This document shows positions 26,090 to 34,019 of a DNA stretch of 64,000 nt, piece after piece. Below the pieces are notes generated by a model. That model did not search any database. It had not been told where the DNA came from and worked only from the letters and a program-made list of their open reading frames with translations. The stretch comes from Peptostreptococcaceae bacterium (GTDB lineage Bacteria; Bacillota; Clostridia; Peptostreptococcales; Filifactoraceae), in contig JAUMYO010000001.1 of the NCBI GenBank assembly GCA_030528605.1, positions 1 to 64,000 on the forward strand, in the 5' to 3' direction. How positions within the stretch are numbered: the first letter of the stretch is position 1; every line of letters begins with the position of its first letter. The translations under genes and the position numbers were made by a program.

Positions 26090-26350
26090 ATGATCAATGT
26101 AGAAATTTGTTCGGGATCCAAATGTATGATGGCAGGAGCATCGACGATGTTCGATGTGATCGAGTCTTTGGTGGATGATCTCAAAGAGCAAGGGTATGAA
26201 GCGGAAGTGAATCTCGGATTTTCAAAATGTATGCAGTATTGCCGTCAGGATCCGAATCTTACACCGGTCGTGAAGATCAACGATGAAGTCGTCACAAAGG
26301 CTACGACACAAGGTGTGATGGAAATGATCGTGGAAATGGCAAAAAAATAG
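26090..26350 (+). CDS. Small thioredoxin-like [2Fe-2S] protein (NuoE/HydC C-terminal-like)
   Basis: An 86-residue protein with Cys7 and Cys12 (EICSGSKC), then Cys47 and Cys51 (FSKCMQYC). This is the four-cysteine pattern of thioredoxin-like [2Fe-2S] ferredoxins found at the C-terminus of NuoE and of hydrogenase subunits such as HndA/HydC. It lies 78 bases before an [FeFe] hydrogenase gene and is probably its electron carrier. AAGGAG precedes the ATG. No flavin or NAD subunit is present next to it. Confidence 0.85.
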   Translation: MINVEICSGSKCMMAGASTMFDVIESLVDDLKEQGYEAEVNLGFSKCMQYCRQDPNLTPVVKINDEVVTKATTQGVMEMIVEMAKK

Positions 26351-26428
26351 GAAATGTACTAAGATTGGTTGATCAAAATTAATTAAGGTCGAAGTTGTAG
26401 AACTTGCGAGGAGTAACAGGAGATACAT

Positions 26429-27919
26429 ATGTTAGGAATTTTTACAGATGTCATCAGTATTAGGAGAAAAGTTTTTGCGGAGGTGGCATCGATTGCTTAT
26501 GAGGACAGACCGCTTAGCGAACTGCCAAAATCAGTATTTAATATTTTGCCGGGAGAAGAGGCAAGATATCGTCAGGATATTTTCAAAGAGCGAGCGATCG
26601 TCGGAGAGAGGATCCGTCTTGCGATGGGGCTGGATGTTCGGAGTGCGGGCGTTTATGGACCGCTCACCGATGGGGTGGAAGAGATCGACGTCAATGAGCG
26701 GATCTATGAAGCACCGCTGATCAATGTCATTCCCTTCGCTTGCGAAGCATGCCCGACAAAGACCTATGAGATAACGAATCATTGTAGGCGTTGCATCGGA
26801 CACCCTTGTCAGAATGTTTGTCCGGTCAATGCGATCTCTTTGGATAAGAAAAAGGCGAATATCGATCAGAGCAAATGTATCAAATGCGGAAGATGTAAGG
26901 ATGTCTGTCCGTACAGTATCATCATCATGTACGATCGTCCGTGCGCGGTCTCATGCGGTGTCAATGCGATCGGCAGCGATGAGCTGGGACGGGCAAAGAT
27001 CGATCATGAAAAATGTGTTTCTTGCGGAAACTGTATGCAAGCTTGTCCATTCTCGGCTATCGCGGACAAATCACAGATCTATCAGCTCGTGAAGGCACTC
27101 AGATCCCATGATAATATCTATGCGATCATCGCGCCGGCTTTTGTCGGTCAATTCGGACCGATGGCAGGACCGGCTCAGGTGTTTGAGGCGATCCGAAGAC
27201 TCGGATTCAAGCAGGTCGTAGAGGTCGGGCTCGGTGCGGATATAGAAACGATCCACGAGGCGCAGGAGTTCTTGGACCAAGTGCCGCACAAACGCCCTTA
27301 TATGGGCACCAGCTGCTGTCCGGCATGGTTCGGTATGGTCCGCAAAATGTTCCCGGATCAGTTGCCATATATTTCGGAATCTGCGACACCGATGATCGCA
27401 ACAGCTCATTATCTGAAGAAAAAAGATCCGGACTCCAAGGTGGTGTTCATCGGACCATGCGTTGCGAAAAAATTGGAAGCGTTGGATGACAATGTGAAAG
27501 ACTATGTCGATTTCGTCATCACTTTTGAAGAATTGTTCGGATTGTTTATCGCAAAAGATATCGAACCGTCCGAGATCGAGACCGACGAGGTCGTCAACGA
27601 TGCTTCGACCGTCGGACGAGGATTCGCGGCGGCAGGCGGTGTTGCCAATGCCGTCAGTCGCGTTGCAAAACAGCTGGATCCGAGTGCGGTGATCCAGATC
27701 GAGAGCGCGAATGGACTTCATGAATGCGTCAAGATGATCCGACTGGCAAAAGCAGGCAAGAAAAACGGGATGCTGCTCGAAGGAATGGGATGTGAAGGAG
27801 GCTGCATCGGTGGCGCGGGAACGGTCATCTCGATGGCACAGGCTCGTAAAGCGTTGCAGCAATTCAGTAATGAGGCGAAAGCCACTCTTTCTACCGAGAA
27901 TGAGTTGATCAAGAAATAA
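26429..27919 (+). CDS. [FeFe] hydrogenase, group B-like
   Basis: A 496-residue iron-sulfur enzyme. The N-terminal half carries cysteine-rich ferredoxin segments: CEACP, CRRCIGHPCQNVCP, CIKCGRCKDVCP and CVSCGNCMQACP (about residues 107-210). The H-cluster motifs follow: TSCCPAW (about 294), GPCVAKK (about 342) and MGCEGGCIGGAG (about 452). TSCCPAW and GPC differ from the TSCSPGW and MPC of the well-studied group A enzymes and fit the poorly characterised group B. It reversibly makes or oxidises H2, probably with ferredoxin. It is cotranscribed with the small [2Fe-2S] protein. The maturases HydEFG are not in the window. Confidence 0.88.
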   Translation: MLGIFTDVISIRRKVFAEVASIAYEDRPLSELPKSVFNILPGEEARYRQDIFKERAIVGERIRLAMGLDVRSAGVYGPLTDGVEEIDVNERIYEAPLINVIPFACEACPTKTYEITNHCRRCIGHPCQNVCPVNAISLDKKKANIDQSKCIKCGRCKDVCPYSIIIMYDRPCAVSCGVNAIGSDELGRAKIDHEKCVSCGNCMQACPFSAIADKSQIYQLVKALRSHDNIYAIIAPAFVGQFGPMAGPAQVFEAIRRLGFKQVVEVGLGADIETIHEAQEFLDQVPHKRPYMGTSCCPAWFGMVRKMFPDQLPYISESATPMIATAHYLKKKDPDSKVVFIGPCVAKKLEALDDNVKDYVDFVITFEELFGLFIAKDIEPSEIETDEVVNDASTVGRGFAAAGGVANAVSRVAKQLDPSAVIQIESANGLHECVKMIRLAKAGKKNGMLLEGMGCEGGCIGGAGTVISMAQARKALQQFSNEAKATLSTENELIKK

Positions 27920-27954
27920 TATCGAAAGATCGAGAAATAGAGTCATACACAGAG

Positions 27955-27979
27955 CAAGACCGGAGACGGTCTTGTTTTT
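27955..27979 (+). terminator. Terminator of the hydrogenase gene
   Basis: CAAGACCG (27955-27962), tetraloop GAGA, CGGTCTTG (27967-27974), then TTTTTC. Confidence 0.92.
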
Positions 27980-28020
27980 CTGTCTAAAAAAATCGAGAAG
28001 ATATTGATCCGGGATATTCT

Positions 28021-28130
28021 GTACGAAAATCTGATAGAGAGCATAGAAATATTTTCAATCTTTATTCAATGAGATCGATAAAGTCATGCAAGACGATCCG
28101 TAGATCGTATGAACAGATCGGATAGAAATG
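28021..28130 (+). repeat. Dispersed repeat copy F, decayed
   Basis: GTACGAAAATCTGATAGAGAGCATAG matches the left part of copies A, D and E, and the following block (TTTATTCAATGAGATCGATAAAG) parallels copy D. The right inverted repeat is not recognisable. It lies just before the ecfA1 promoter. Confidence 0.6.
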
Positions 28131-28159
28131 TTGATATAAAATTGAAAATATGGTAGAAT
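28131..28159 (+). promoter_or_regulatory. Promoter of ecfA1-ecfA2-ecfT
   Basis: TTGATA (28131-28136), 17-base spacer, TAGAAT (28154-28159), directly after the decayed repeat copy F. Confidence 0.75.
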
Positions 28160-28201
28160 AACAAGGTGTTTATTGAGTTTAGCGGTAAGGCAAGGGGCAT
28201 G

Positions 28202-29035
28202 ATGTCAGAGATCATTAAAATAGAGGATTTAGTTTATCGATACGATGATGACAAAAACAAAAATGCGGTGGATGGCGTCAGCCTGTCGATCGCAAAAGGT
28301 GAGTTTGTGGTGATCATCGGACACAACGGTTCCGGTAAAAGTACGCTGGCAAAGCATTTTAACGGGATCTTTCTCCCAAGCTCGGGGGATGTGTATGTCA
28401 ACGGCATGAATACCAAAGAAGAGGATAAGATCTGGGCGATCCGGCAAAATGCCGGGATGGTCTTTCAAAACCCGGACAATCAGATCGTTGCTACCGTCGT
28501 AGAAGATGATGTGGCATTTGGACCCGAGAACCTCGGGATCGACAAACATGAGATCCGTCGTCGAGTCGATGAGGCACTTGCGATCGTTCGGATGAGCGAG
28601 TTTTCCAAGAAGCCGCCGTTCAATCTTTCGGGAGGGCAGAAACAGCGTGTTGCGATCGCAGGGATCATCGCGATGAGTCCGGACTGCATCGTATTCGATG
28701 AGCCGACGGCGATGCTGGATCCGCGCGGACGCAAGGAAGTGATGGATACCATCGTTCGGCTGAACAAGGAAGAGCATAAAACGATCGTCCATATCACGCA
28801 TTTTATGGATGAAGCGACTGAGGCGGATCGCGTGATCGTGATGGAAGAAGGGAAGATCATCATGGAGGGGCGACCTCGTGAGATCTTTTCACAGGTGAAG
28901 AAATTGAAAGAGCTGGGACTGGATGTTCCTCAGATGACGGAGTTCGCTCATGAGTTGAGGGAGGACGGTCTGGCACTCAGCCAAGATATCCTGACGGTGG
29001 AAGAAATGGTGGAAGAACTATGTCGGTTGATATAA
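28202..29035 (+). CDS. ecfA1: ECF transporter ATPase EcfA1
   Basis: A 277-residue ABC ATPase. Walker A is GHNGSGKST (about residue 40), the Q-loop is FQNPDNQIV, the signature is [13 protein letters not shown] (about 142), and Walker B is [20 protein letters not shown] is typical of energy-coupling factor ATPases. It powers vitamin uptake with EcfA2, EcfT and interchangeable substrate-binding S proteins. ATG 28202 is chosen over ATG 28199 and upstream codons because AGGGG is best placed for it. It overlaps ecfA2 by 16 bases. Confidence 0.93.
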   Translation: MSEIIKIEDLVYRYDDDKNKNAVDGVSLSIAKGEFVVIIGHNGSGKSTLAKHFNGIFLPSSGDVYVNGMNTKEEDKIWAIRQNAGMVFQNPDNQIVATVVEDDVAFGPENLGIDKHEIRRRVDEALAIVRMSEFSKKPPFNLSGGQKQRVAIAGIIAMSPDCIVFDEPTAMLDPRGRKEVMDTIVRLNKEEHKTIVHITHFMDEATEADRVIVMEEGKIIMEGRPREIFSQVKKLKELGLDVPQMTEFAHELREDGLALSQDILTVEEMVEELCRLI

Positions 29036-29883
29036 AAGAACTCAGTTATATATATGATCCGGGCACGCCGTTTGAAAGTCATGCGCTGGATAATGTTTTT
29101 TTGGAAATAAAAAATGGCGAGTTTGTCGGGTTGATCGGTCATACCGGATCGGGAAAAAGTACGCTGATACAGCATCTCAACGGACTTTTGAAACCGACAA
29201 AGGGGACGATCTTCATCAATGATCTGGAGATCACGGCAAAGGAGACTTCACTCGTCAATATAAGGAAAAAAGTGGGATTGGTATTTCAGTACCCGGAGTA
29301 TCAGCTCTTTGAAGAGACGATCTACCGGGATGTCGCTTTTGGACCGCAAAAGCTCGGTCTGGATGAAGAAGAAGTTCGCCGCAGGGTGTACGCATCGCTT
29401 GAGGCGGTAGGACTGGATCCGGAAGAGAAAAAAGACAACTCGCCTTTTGAGATGTCGGGCGGACAGAAACGAAGAGTGGCGATCGCCGGGGTCATCGCGA
29501 TGGAGCCGGAGATCCTGATACTGGATGAGCCGACTGCAGGGCTGGATCCGCACGGAAGAGATGAGATCCTTGCGCAGATCAAGAAGATCCATGAGACAAG
29601 AGGAACGACGATCATTTTGGTATCGCACTCGATGGAGGATGTTTCAAAGCTTGCGGATCGTCTGATCGTGATGAATCGGGGCGGGATCGAGCTGGTCGGG
29701 TCGCCGAAGGAAGTGTTTCGACATGAAAAAAGACTTTTGGAGATCGGGCTTGGAGTCCCTAAGATCGTAACGCTGATGAATATCCTGCGCGAGAAGGGTC
29801 ATTCGATCGATGAGGATATCATAACGATGGATGAGGCAAAAAAACAGATCGTGGAGCTGGTAAGGAGAAAGAAGAATGCTTAA
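29020..29883 (+). CDS. ecfA2: ECF transporter ATPase EcfA2
   Basis: A 287-residue ABC ATPase. Walker A is GHTGSGKST (about residue 37), Q-loop [12 protein letters not shown] (about 91), signature [13 protein letters not shown] (about 144), Walker [14 protein letters not shown]. The [10 protein letters not shown] form is the EcfA2-type Q-loop, differing from its neighbour. The start lies inside the end of ecfA1, and the end overlaps ecfT by eight bases, consistent with a fixed-ratio complex. Confidence 0.93.
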   Translation: MSVDIKELSYIYDPGTPFESHALDNVFLEIKNGEFVGLIGHTGSGKSTLIQHLNGLLKPTKGTIFINDLEITAKETSLVNIRKKVGLVFQYPEYQLFEETIYRDVAFGPQKLGLDEEEVRRRVYASLEAVGLDPEEKKDNSPFEMSGGQKRRVAIAGVIAMEPEILILDEPTAGLDPHGRDEILAQIKKIHETRGTTIILVSHSMEDVSKLADRLIVMNRGGIELVGSPKEVFRHEKRLLEIGLGVPKIVTLMNILREKGHSIDEDIITMDEAKKQIVELVRRKKNA

Positions 29884-30685
29884 AGACATTACGCTCGGGC
29901 AATATTATCCAACAGATTCCAAGATCCATCAGCTGGATCCGAGGGTAAAACTGATGTTCACTTTCGTGTTTATGACGGCACTTTTTATGATCGATCGTTT
30001 TTATCCTTTTGCAGTGATCGTTGTTTTTGTGGGATTTCTTGCGAAAGTATCGCGCATCCCGATCAAATATCTGGTCAAAGGAGTCAAGCCATTGTGGGCG
30101 ATCCTGTTGTTTACCTTTTTGATCAACTCCTTGCTGACACCGGGAAAGATCCTGTTCCAGTATTGGATCTTCAAAGTGACGGCGGAAGGATTGCAGGTCG
30201 GATGCTTTATGATCTTGCGGCTGGTGCTCCTTATCATAGGGACTTCGCTGCTCACGCTCACGACTTCGCCGATCGAGTTGACGGAAGGGATCGAGAAGCT
30301 GCTGGATCCGTTGAGACCCATCGGTGTTCCGGCGCATGAGATCGCGATGATGATGACGATCTCGCTGCGATTTATCCCGACTTTGCTGGATGAGACGGAT
30401 AAGATCATGAAGGCGCAGATGGCGCGTGGTGCGGATTTTGAGAGCAAGAATATCGTGGAGAGGGCAAAAAGTTTGATCCCTCTGCTCGTGCCGCTTTTTA
30501 TCTCGGCGTTTCGTCGCGCGGAAGAATTGGCGATGGCGATGGAATCCCGATGCTATCGAGGCGGTGACGGACGGACCAGAATGAATGAGATCATCCTGAC
30601 CCGCTCGGATATCGTGTATTTTTCGATCGCAAGCCTGTTGATGGTCGCAGTGGCGTCAACAAGATTTTTTGATTTTGGAATTTGA
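29876..30685 (+). CDS. ecfT: ECF transporter transmembrane protein EcfT
   Basis: A 269-residue membrane scaffold linking the two ATPases to S components. It begins [22 protein letters not shown], typical of EcfT, followed by about five to six membrane helices. The two coupling motifs are [11 protein letters not shown] (about residue 182) and [10 protein letters not shown] (about 222), the Ala-Arg-Gly-type helices that bind the ATPase grooves. No S component gene is adjacent, so the module is probably a shared group II type. Its 3' end contains a promoter for the next gene. Confidence 0.93.
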   Translation: MLKDITLGQYYPTDSKIHQLDPRVKLMFTFVFMTALFMIDRFYPFAVIVVFVGFLAKVSRIPIKYLVKGVKPLWAILLFTFLINSLLTPGKILFQYWIFKVTAEGLQVGCFMILRLVLLIIGTSLLTLTTSPIELTEGIEKLLDPLRPIGVPAHEIAMMMTISLRFIPTLLDETDKIMKAQMARGADFESKNIVERAKSLIPLLVPLFISAFRRAEELAMAMESRCYRGGDGRTRMNEIILTRSDIVYFSIASLLMVAVASTRFFDFGI

Positions 30686-30696
30686 TGATTATATAA
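30668..30696 (+). promoter_or_regulatory. Promoter of the 30755 gene
   Basis: TTGATT (30668-30673), 17-base spacer, perfect TATAAT (30691-30696). The -35 lies in the last codons of ecfT. Confidence 0.7.
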
Positions 30697-30754
30697 TAAA
30701 TAAAAACGAGGCAGAGCTTCGTAAAAAGGATCGAGTAAAGGAAAAGGTGATAAG

Positions 30755-31186
30755 ATGTCAGAAAAGACCAAAGCGTATTTGAGGATCGCCGCAATGGCGG
30801 GGGTATTTGTATTGATGGTGGTTTCGTTGTTTGTGTATAAGAGTTTGTGGATCAGGATCCCTTCGTTGATCCTTGCTGTAGGATTGGGCTGGATCCTTGT
30901 ACGAACTTTTGTTGCGATGAAACGAAAGAAACATGCGATCTACGGCAAGGTGCTTTCGATCACCAAGCCGACCAACAAGTTCAAGATCGGCAAGACCGTC
31001 GTTGTCGTAAAGGCAGGAAAGGTGTCGAAAAAACTCTACTCTTGGCAGCCGCTCAGCCTGAAGGTCGGCAATGAATACGGGTTCTACTATGAAGAAAGAT
31101 CCAATCAGATCTTGAAGTATGAAACGATCAAGATGAGTCAGATCGGGCGTCCGAAGGGGAATTCTTTGCCGCCTCAATACAGATAG
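30755..31186 (+). CDS. Unknown small membrane protein
   Basis: Not recognised. 143 residues: two membrane helices (about 10-27 and 33-51), then a basic cytoplasmic domain (52-143) with beta-like stretches (HAIYGKVLSITK, KTVVVVKAGKV, NEYGFYYEERSNQILKYETI). It may be a small beta-barrel/NfeD-like fold, but I cannot confirm that. GGAAAAGG lies upstream. The next gene follows after eight bases, so the two are cotranscribed from 30668. Confidence 0.8.
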   Translation: MSEKTKAYLRIAAMAGVFVLMVVSLFVYKSLWIRIPSLILAVGLGWILVRTFVAMKRKKHAIYGKVLSITKPTNKFKIGKTVVVVKAGKVSKKLYSWQPLSLKVGNEYGFYYEERSNQILKYETIKMSQIGRPKGNSLPPQYR

Positions 31187-31194
31187 GAGAAAAG

Positions 31195-31581
31195 ATGTAC
31201 CGATTGTTGGGAGATATCGTGATCGATACGGATGAATTGATCGAAAAGTTCTCAGAGCATCAGATCAAAGTGATCGAGAATGTAACGAATGCGGCAAAAC
31301 GGGATGATGCCGTCGCGTTTCGGATCGCGGCACCTTTGGAAGAGCTGGGGGGATCCGGCATGGTCTTGGATGAGGAGCGGATGGATCAGCTGATGCAAAA
31401 AGCGGAGATGCTATATGCCGAAAAGATCCGACCTCATTTGGAGGAGAGACTGTCCTATCGTCTTTATGCGTATCATTATAATGAAGTGGAGGATGCGGTC
31501 ATACTGAATCTGGTCATTATGGACCGGGAGATCGGAAGAAGGAAGCTGGATGATGTGATCAAAAGATTGCTTGATGTGTAA
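31195..31581 (+). CDS. Unknown 128-residue cytoplasmic protein
   Basis: Not recognised. It has mixed helix and strand, no membrane segment and no cysteines. It shares a transcript with the 30755 membrane protein (eight-base gap, AGGAG before ATG 31195). The last A of its TAA stop is the first base of repeat copy D, the same arrangement as udk with copy A. Confidence 0.75.
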   Translation: MYRLLGDIVIDTDELIEKFSEHQIKVIENVTNAAKRDDAVAFRIAAPLEELGGSGMVLDEERMDQLMQKAEMLYAEKIRPHLEERLSYRLYAYHYNEVEDAVILNLVIMDREIGRRKLDDVIKRLLDV

Positions 31582-31740
31582 TACTGAGACCCGATAGAAA
31601 GCATAAAAATAATTTTTATTCTGTATTCGATGCGATCGACAGACTATGCAGAGCGATCGATACGTTGATCTAACAAATTTTGGAAGCATCATCCATAGGG
31701 ATCGGATCGATACTATTGTGCTTCAAATGGGTTTTAGTAT
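31581..31740 (+). repeat. Dispersed repeat copy D, 160 bp
   Basis: Starts ATACTGAGACCCGATAGAAA and ends CAAATGGGTTTTAGTAT. It is longer than the other copies because of extra bases in the middle. The left block GATAGAAAGCATAAAAA and right block CATCCATAGGGATCGGATCG match copies A and E. Confidence 0.8.
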
Positions 31741-31761
31741 AAGAGTGACAAAGGAGCCGTC

Positions 31762-31986
31762 ATGGAGAAAAAGTACAGGGTATTTTTATTGGCATCGATA
31801 GCAGGACTGATCGTCTTAACTTTTTTGGTGAAGGCTTTTACGCAATCGGAACCGGGTGATATCATCGGCGGAGCGGATGCACCGACGCAGATCGTTCTTC
31901 GATCGACGATCCCGCCGGCAGGGTGGCTGGCTTTTGGGGTCCTCGTTTTGGGAACGGGATATCGAATAAAAAGAAAGAATAAATAA
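31762..31986 (+). CDS. Small membrane peptide with GGADAPT motif
   Basis: A 74-residue protein with two membrane segments (about 7-25 and 52-68) flanking GDIIGGADAPTQIVL (about 32-46). This matches the conserved GGADGPT-type motif of the beta subunit of sodium-pumping decarboxylases, a very large membrane protein of which only this fragment is present. Tiny proteins with this motif recur in Clostridia and are often mislabelled as decarboxylase subunits; their role is unknown. AAGGAG precedes ATG 31762. It follows repeat D and precedes a strong terminator. Confidence 0.75.
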   Translation: MEKKYRVFLLASIAGLIVLTFLVKAFTQSEPGDIIGGADAPTQIVLRSTIPPAGWLAFGVLVLGTGYRIKRKNK

Positions 31987-31991
31987 ATATC

Positions 31992-32026
31992 AGGTGGATG
32001 AACAGCGGTTTATCCACTTTTTTATT
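31992..32026 (+). terminator. Terminator after the GGADAPT peptide
   Basis: AGGTGGATGAAC (31992-32003) pairs with GGTTTATCCACTT (32007-32019), including G-U pairs, followed by TTTTATTT. Confidence 0.8.
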
Positions 32027-32043
32027 TTACAAAACCGAAAAAA

Positions 32044-32049
32044 TATAAT
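32044..32049 (+). promoter_or_regulatory. -10 element of the Hsp70-like gene
   Basis: Perfect TATAAT at 32044-32049. The -35 17 bases upstream (TTTATT, 32021-32026) is poor, and it coincides with the terminator T tract. The leader to ATG 32151 is about 95 bases. An upstream in-frame start at 32061 would give a non-family N-terminus. Confidence 0.5.
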
Positions 32050-32150
32050 ATGATAGTTATGTGCGACCCAAAAAGAAGAGAAATAAAAATATCAGAGGAT
32101 ATCGTACAAAAAATTTTATTCGGTCGCAAGAAAACAATAAGGTGGGGAAT

Positions 32151-33851
32151 ATGGTCATAGGAATCGATTTAGGAACAACAAACAGTCTTGCCGCATATTT
32201 TAAGGATGGCGAGGCAAAGATCATACCGAATCGTTTTGGCGAAAATTTGACTCCGTCCGTCGTGAGTTTGTCTGAGACGGGAGAACTTTTTGTCGGAAAG
32301 ACGGCGAAGGAACGTAAGGTGCTGTACCCGGATCGGACGGCGGATGTATTCAAGCGTTCGATCGGAACGGATATGGAATATAAATTGGGAGAGCAGACTT
32401 TCTCAGCGGAGGAGCTTTCTTCTTTTGTGCTGCGTGCACTCAAGGAAGATGCGGAGGCTTTTCTGAAGGAAGAAGTAACGGAAGCGATCATTTCGGTCCC
32501 GGCTTACTTCAACGATCTTCAGCGAAAAGCGACCAAAAGAGCCGGCGAGCTTGCAGGAATGAAGGTGGAACGCATCATCAGCGAGCCGACGGCGGCAGCG
32601 ATCACTTATGGATTGTATCAAAAGCGTGATTATACCAAGTTTTTGGTGTTTGACCTCGGTGGAGGGACTTTTGACATCTCGATCCTGGAGAGGGCAAAGA
32701 ATATTTTGGAAGTAAGAGCGGTAGCAGGGGATAATTATTTGGGCGGCGAGGATTTTACCGCGATCCTTTTGGAACTGTTCTTATCAAAGACCGAACTGGA
32801 TATCGAGAAACTGAGCAACAAAGAAAAGAATATGCTGGTCCACATTGCGGAGCGTGCAAAACTGGATCTGAGCCGTGAGGAAACGAAGCCGGCAACGATG
32901 ACGGTAGTGATCGGCGGAGAAGAGAAAAGCGCGACCATCCATAATGCGGAATATGAGGCGGCTTGTCAACCGCTATTGTCTCGTATCCGAAAGCCGATCG
33001 AGAAGAGTCTGCGCGATGCCAATATAAAGATCGCGGAGATCGATGAGATCGTGCTCGTAGGAGGTGCAACGAAATCTCCGATCGTGAAGCGTTTTGTTTC
33101 AAAGCTATTTAATAAATTTCCGAACTTTACGGTCGATCCGGATGAGGCGGTCGCTGTCGGGGTGGCGATGGAAGTCGCGATCAAGGAGCGTAATGAGAGT
33201 CTCAAAGAAGTGATCATGACCGATGTATGTCCGTACACTCTGGGGACTTCGATCGTTGTGCGCAAGGAGAATGATCGCTACGAGGGCGGTCATTATCTGC
33301 CGATCATCGAAAGAAATACCGTGATCCCTTGCAGCCGTACGGAAAGGCTTTATACGGTGAATGATAATCAGACGAATATCTATGTGGATATTCTGCAAGG
33401 GGAGAGTCGATTGGCGCGCAACAATCTCAAGATCGGAGAGATCCGCATCCCGATCCCTCGTGCAAAAGCGGGGGAAGAGCCTGTGGATGTGACCTACACT
33501 TATGATGTGAATGCGATCCTGGAGGTCATCGTAAAAGTCGTATCGACGAATGAAAGTAAAAAACTGATCATCCAGCGGGATGAAACGCAGATGACCCTCG
33601 AAGAAGCGGAAAAGCGTATGGAGGAATTGAACTATCTGAAGATCCATCCGAGGGATCAGGAAGAAAATCAATATATCCTTTTCCGCGCGGAGCGACTGTA
33701 TGAGATGAATACGGGTCAGACCAGAGAATATATCGGCTATTGGATCCGTCGTTTCGAGTTTGCGTTGGATCGCCAGGATCCGGAGGAGATCGAGGAGAGA
33801 CGTGCAGAGTTGAAATACGCGCTGGATGAGCTCGGATCTGATCTTGAGTAG
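32151..33851 (+). CDS. hscC: Hsp70 family protein, HscC-like
   Basis: A 566-residue chaperone. The N-terminal ATPase has IGIDLGTTNSLAAYF (phosphate loop, residues 3-17), AIISVPAYFNDLQRKATKRAGELAG, ISEPTAAAITYGL and FDLGGGTFDISIL. The beta-sandwich substrate domain follows from about residue 385, and the helical lid is short. Length and sequence resemble HscC rather than DnaK (about 610-640). The neighbouring gene encodes a J-like domain plus TPRs, mirroring the J-domain partners of E. coli HscC. The canonical dnaK is not here. GGTGGGG precedes ATG 32151. Confidence 0.88.
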   Translation: MVIGIDLGTTNSLAAYFKDGEAKIIPNRFGENLTPSVVSLSETGELFVGKTAKERKVLYPDRTADVFKRSIGTDMEYKLGEQTFSAEELSSFVLRALKEDAEAFLKEEVTEAIISVPAYFNDLQRKATKRAGELAGMKVERIISEPTAAAITYGLYQKRDYTKFLVFDLGGGTFDISILERAKNILEVRAVAGDNYLGGEDFTAILLELFLSKTELDIEKLSNKEKNMLVHIAERAKLDLSREETKPATMTVVIGGEEKSATIHNAEYEAACQPLLSRIRKPIEKSLRDANIKIAEIDEIVLVGGATKSPIVKRFVSKLFNKFPNFTVDPDEAVAVGVAMEVAIKERNESLKEVIMTDVCPYTLGTSIVVRKENDRYEGGHYLPIIERNTVIPCSRTERLYTVNDNQTNIYVDILQGESRLARNNLKIGEIRIPIPRAKAGEEPVDVTYTYDVNAILEVIVKVVSTNESKKLIIQRDETQMTLEEAEKRMEELNYLKIHPRDQEENQYILFRAERLYEMNTGQTREYIGYWIRRFEFALDRQDPEEIEERRAELKYALDELGSDLE

Positions 33852-34019
33852 ATCGGGAATGTACAAATGGGGGAATGGAGAATATCTGACAGTCGATCCG
33901 ATCGAAAGGCTTCACGGATCAGGAACGGATCAAAAAAATCGGCACGGGAAAGATCCGAAAGCAAGGGTCTGGAAGGGGAGACGAGCTCCCGATAAAATGA
34001 TTTTGGATAGGAGAGAGCT

